A stretch of 64,000 nucleotides of DNA, taken from Actinomycetes bacterium (GTDB lineage Bacteria; Actinomycetota; Acidimicrobiia; Acidimicrobiales; Palsa-688). Shown piece after piece: positions 61,834 through 64,000 of the stretch; positions within the stretch are counted from its first letter, which is position 1; every line of letters starts with the position of its first letter. The stretch spans positions 1 through 64,000 of the forward strand of contig JAJYMM010000209.1 of NCBI GenBank assembly GCA_021787035.1. Reading direction: 5' to 3'. The notes under the pieces are model-generated. The model did not search any database, had not been told where the DNA came from, and saw nothing but the letters and a program-made list of their open reading frames with translations. The position numbers and the translations under genes were made by a program.

Positions 61834-62237
61834 CGCGGGCCCGATCGTCAAACTCGATCGTCCAAATAGCGCTGCCTCGCCACGGACGGCCGACCGGCGG
61901 CAGCCCTCGTCGCGGCGTGCAGCCTCCTCGCGCGCCTGGTCCCGACGGTTGGGGCGCGCCGCTGTGGTAAGGTAAACCTTGCCCGCCGCCCAGGTGTCTC
62001 GCGGGGAGGTGGGCGAGCCCCTGGCAGTTTCTCCCGATTTCGGTGGTTGCTGCACGGGGTTAGCAGTTGGTCCGCAGAGCAAAGGAGCCGAACTGAGCGC
62101 CGACAGAGGGTCGCCTCACCAACCCAAGGCGCGCACGTTGGCACGGGTCAAGGCCTAGTAGGCGGGCCCGGGGCGGGCGTGTGCGCCTGAAAACATTCGT
62201 CGCACGTAAGCCCACGAGCCCGGGAGGTCTACCGGCC
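61834..62237 (+). promoter_or_regulatory. Leader of the Nramp gene with candidate metal-repressor site
   Basis: A 404-bp gap with no convincing gene. It holds the perfect inverted repeat AAGGT-AA-ACCTT at 61969-61980. A weak promoter-like TTGGGG (61949) lies 17 nt upstream of GTAAAC, so the site would overlap the -10 region. The remaining 250 nt are GC-rich and could fold as an RNA leader, but I cannot match it to the M-box or yybP-ykoY riboswitches. A Nramp GTG at 62181 lies inside the gap. Confidence 0.45.
61969..61980 (+). promoter_or_regulatory. Candidate MntR/DtxR-type operator
   Basis: AAGGTAAACCTT has perfect 5-bp arms with a 2-nt centre, about 260 nt before the transporter. It resembles the AGG...CCT form of DtxR-family boxes. 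Binding by the regulator encoded at 42234-43085 is inference. Confidence 0.45.
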
Positions 62238-63887
62238 ATGGCCCAAGAAATGTTGGAATCTGCAGCGTCGGTGCCGGCCGAGTCGGCCGTCCTCGACGAA
62301 GCCCATGTCGGCGACATCCGCGGGGCGCTTGGCACAATTAGCCAGCACGACACAGGAGCGCGGCGCGGGTGGGGCGCGCGCCTGCTCACGTTGGCCGCGA
62401 TCATCGGCCCGGGGATCATAGTCATGGTCGGCGACAACGACGCCGGCGGCGTGGCCACGTATTCGCAGGCGGGGCAAAACTACGGTTACAGCCTCCTTTG
62501 GGTGTTGCCACTCCTGATCCCGGTGCTCGTGGTCAACCAGGAGATGGTGGTCCGGCTCGGGGCCGTGACCGGCGTCGGCCACGCCCGGCTTATAAAAGAG
62601 CGCTTCGGACGCTTCTGGGGCTGGTTCTCTGTCGGCGACCTTTTCATACTTGACTTCCTGACGATAGTGACCGAGTTCATTGGGGTCGACCTCGCGCTCG
62701 GCTATTTCGGGCTCTCCAAGTACATATCTGTGCCCCTCGCTGGGCTGGGCCTGGTCGTGATGACCGCGAGCGGGAGCTTCCGGCGCTGGGAGCGCTTCAT
62801 GCTCGTATTTGTCGCCGCCAATTTTCTCGTAATACCGCTTGCCATATTCAGCCACCCCAACGGCGGGCGGTTCCTGCACGGCCTAGTCGTCCCCGGGATT
62901 TCAGGCGGTGCCACATCGACCGCGGTGCTACTCATAATCTCTATCGTCGGTACGACCGTTGCGCCGTGGCAGCTATTTTTCCAGCAGTCCAATATCGTCG
63001 ATAAGCGCATAACGCCACGGTGGATCAACTACGAGCGCGCCGATACCGTGCTCGGCAGCTTCGTGACCGTGGTCGGCGCCGTCTTGATGGTCGTCACGTG
63101 CGCGGCTGCCTTCAACGGCACCCGCTATCACGGCGGGTTCATCAACGCGGGAGGCGTGGCCCACGCCCTTGGGACCGTGCTCGGCCATTCTGCGGGTGCC
63201 CTCTACGCCCTCGTGCTGCTCAACGCCTCGATCATCGGGGCAGCGGCAGTGACCCTCGGCACTTCGTACGCGTTTGGCGACTTCTTCGGCGCGCACCATT
63301 CGCTCCACCGGAGCTTCTGGGAGGCCAAGGGCTTCTATGCGAGCTTCGCCGCGCTGGTGGCCGTCGCCGCGGGCATAGTGCTCATCCCCGGCGCACCCCT
63401 CGGCACCATCACCCTTGGCGTGCAGGCCCTCGCCGGGGTCCTGCTCCCGTCGGCAGCGGTGTTCCTCCTCTTGCTCTGCAACGACCGCGACGTGCTCGGG
63501 CCATGGGTCAACCGGCCCTGGCTCAACGCCGTGGCGGGCCTGATCATCGGCATCTTGCTCGTCATGTCGCTCATCTTGGTTGTCACGACAGCCCTGCCGA
63601 GCGTAAACATCGGCACCCTCGCCGAGGGCCTCGGCGGCGCCATGGTCGTCGGCCTCGGTGTGGGCGGCGCGTACCTGGCCTTCCGAGGACCGCAACCGGC
63701 GACGGCTGGCGGTCCACCCGTCGGCCTCTCGGAGCGGGCAACGTGGCGGATGAAGCCCCTGGCCCTCCTCGGTCGGCCGCCCTGGAGCCGCTCGCGCCTC
63801 CTCGTCATGTGGTCCCTACGGGGCTACCTGGTCGTCGCCGTCTTGTTGTTGATCGTGAAGGCGGTGGAGCTAGGCGGCAAGCCCTAG
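62238..63887 (+). CDS. Nramp (SLC11)-family divalent metal transporter, NRMT-like
   Basis: A 549-residue protein with about 11-12 membrane helices. TM1 has GDNDAGGVAT, where canonical Mn/Fe Nramps have DPGN: the Asp is kept (D68) but Pro becomes Ala and Asn becomes Gly (71). TM6 has TTVAPWQLF where MPHN is usual, so the metal-binding Met is replaced by Ala (242). Loss of that Met is reported for Nramp-related magnesium transporters. The preceding gene carries the Mg2+-sensing MgtE N-domain. Mg2+ transport is therefore likely, but Mn2+ is not excluded. ATG 62238 has GGGAGGT about 10 nt upstream; GTG 62181 is an alternative. Confidence 0.9.
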   Translation: MAQEMLESAASVPAESAVLDEAHVGDIRGALGTISQHDTGARRGWGARLLTLAAIIGPGIIVMVGDNDAGGVATYSQAGQNYGYSLLWVLPLLIPVLVVNQEMVVRLGAVTGVGHARLIKERFGRFWGWFSVGDLFILDFLTIVTEFIGVDLALGYFGLSKYISVPLAGLGLVVMTASGSFRRWERFMLVFVAANFLVIPLAIFSHPNGGRFLHGLVVPGISGGATSTAVLLIISIVGTTVAPWQLFFQQSNIVDKRITPRWINYERADTVLGSFVTVVGAVLMVVTCAAAFNGTRYHGGFINAGGVAHALGTVLGHSAGALYALVLLNASIIGAAAVTLGTSYAFGDFFGAHHSLHRSFWEAKGFYASFAALVAVAAGIVLIPGAPLGTITLGVQALAGVLLPSAAVFLLLLCNDRDVLGPWVNRPWLNAVAGLIIGILLVMSLILVVTTALPSVNIGTLAEGLGGAMVVGLGVGGAYLAFRGPQPATAGGPPVGLSERATWRMKPLALLGRPPWSRSRLLVMWSLRGYLVVAVLLLIVKAVELGGKP

Positions 63888-64000
63888 GCTGGCCTCTTTG
63901 GCGCAGGCAGCCCCGGGCTGGGCCCACCTGCCCGCGGGGACGAAGCCCGGACTTGGCGCCCGGGCCGGAAAGCGAGCATCCCCGTCGCGATGCCAGTATG

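Noticed and set aside
61981-62237. Mg2+ (M-box) or Mn2+ (yybP-ykoY) riboswitch before the Nramp gene
   Set aside because: I could not find the conserved core sequences of either class; only a covariance-model search could overturn this.

Overview
The window is high-GC chromosomal DNA from an actinobacterium, most probably of the class Acidimicrobiia. Supporting signs are the high GC content, mycothiol synthase (MshD), an ANTAR response regulator like PdtaR, a resuscitation-promoting-factor-like lytic enzyme, a DUF3040 protein, frequent GTG and TTG starts with 4-bp ATGA/GTGA/TTGA overlaps, and a mixed his-trp gene cluster. A UDP-sulfoquinovose synthase (SqdB) and a stand-alone TrpF beside HisA are unlike the common Streptomyces or Mycobacterium pattern and fit a deep-branching actinobacterium. 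The lineage call is inference. I saw no rRNA, tRNA, CRISPR array, integrase or complete insertion sequence.

Layout. 1-6.4 kb: end of a repetitive coiled-coil protein, a DJ-1/PfpI protein, then smc-ftsY (chromosome condensation and SRP receptor). 6.5-11.5 kb: rlmN with a coupled membrane protein, sqdB, mshD, nth and a small unknown gene. 11.5-18 kb: hisC-hisB-hisH-hisA-hisF, a GroES-like gene, hisI, trpE. 18-25.3 kb: ygfZ, an MFS transporter, bioD, an aldose 1-epimerase on the opposite strand, bioB, and a sensor kinase/regulator pair. 25.3-29 kb: trpC-trpF-trpB-trpA. 29-32.5 kb: a three-gene cassette (sigma/HTH-like protein, TraG/VirD4-like ATPase, second P-loop ATPase) that looks like a piece of a conjugative element. 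32.5-38.8 kb: an ArsR regulator, an Rpf-like enzyme, an ABC importer (ATPase, permease, binding protein), a 55-residue membrane protein and mobA. 38.8-46.2 kb: an MprAB-like two-component pair, a small coiled-coil protein with pdtaR, a DtxR-family regulator and polA. 46.2-50.6 kb: prpD-prpB-membrane protein (2-methylcitrate cycle). 50.8-57.5 kb: a PIG-L deacetylase, dinB, a peptide-type binding protein, DUF3040, two unknown proteins, an HNH nuclease and a lipoate ligase homologue. 57.5-63.9 kb: ppdK, then a cytosolic MgtE-N/CBS protein followed by an Nramp-family transporter whose metal-site residues differ from Mn/Fe Nramps.

The most unusual property is not a gene. About nineteen short tandem arrays lie along the window, most with a 15-bp unit and some with 14, 16 or 18 bp. 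They sit in ftsY, trpE, trpB, polA, dinB, mobA and others, mainly in linkers, tails and gene borders. Units inside clear coding sequence are all multiples of three; units of 14 or 16 bp occur only outside it. This suggests one duplication process acting across the genome and filtered by selection on reading frame.

Regulatory candidates are a DtxR-type box before the DtxR gene, an AAGGT-AA-ACCTT site before the Nramp gene, and an 18-bp near-palindrome before the ArsR gene. All are read from sequence only.
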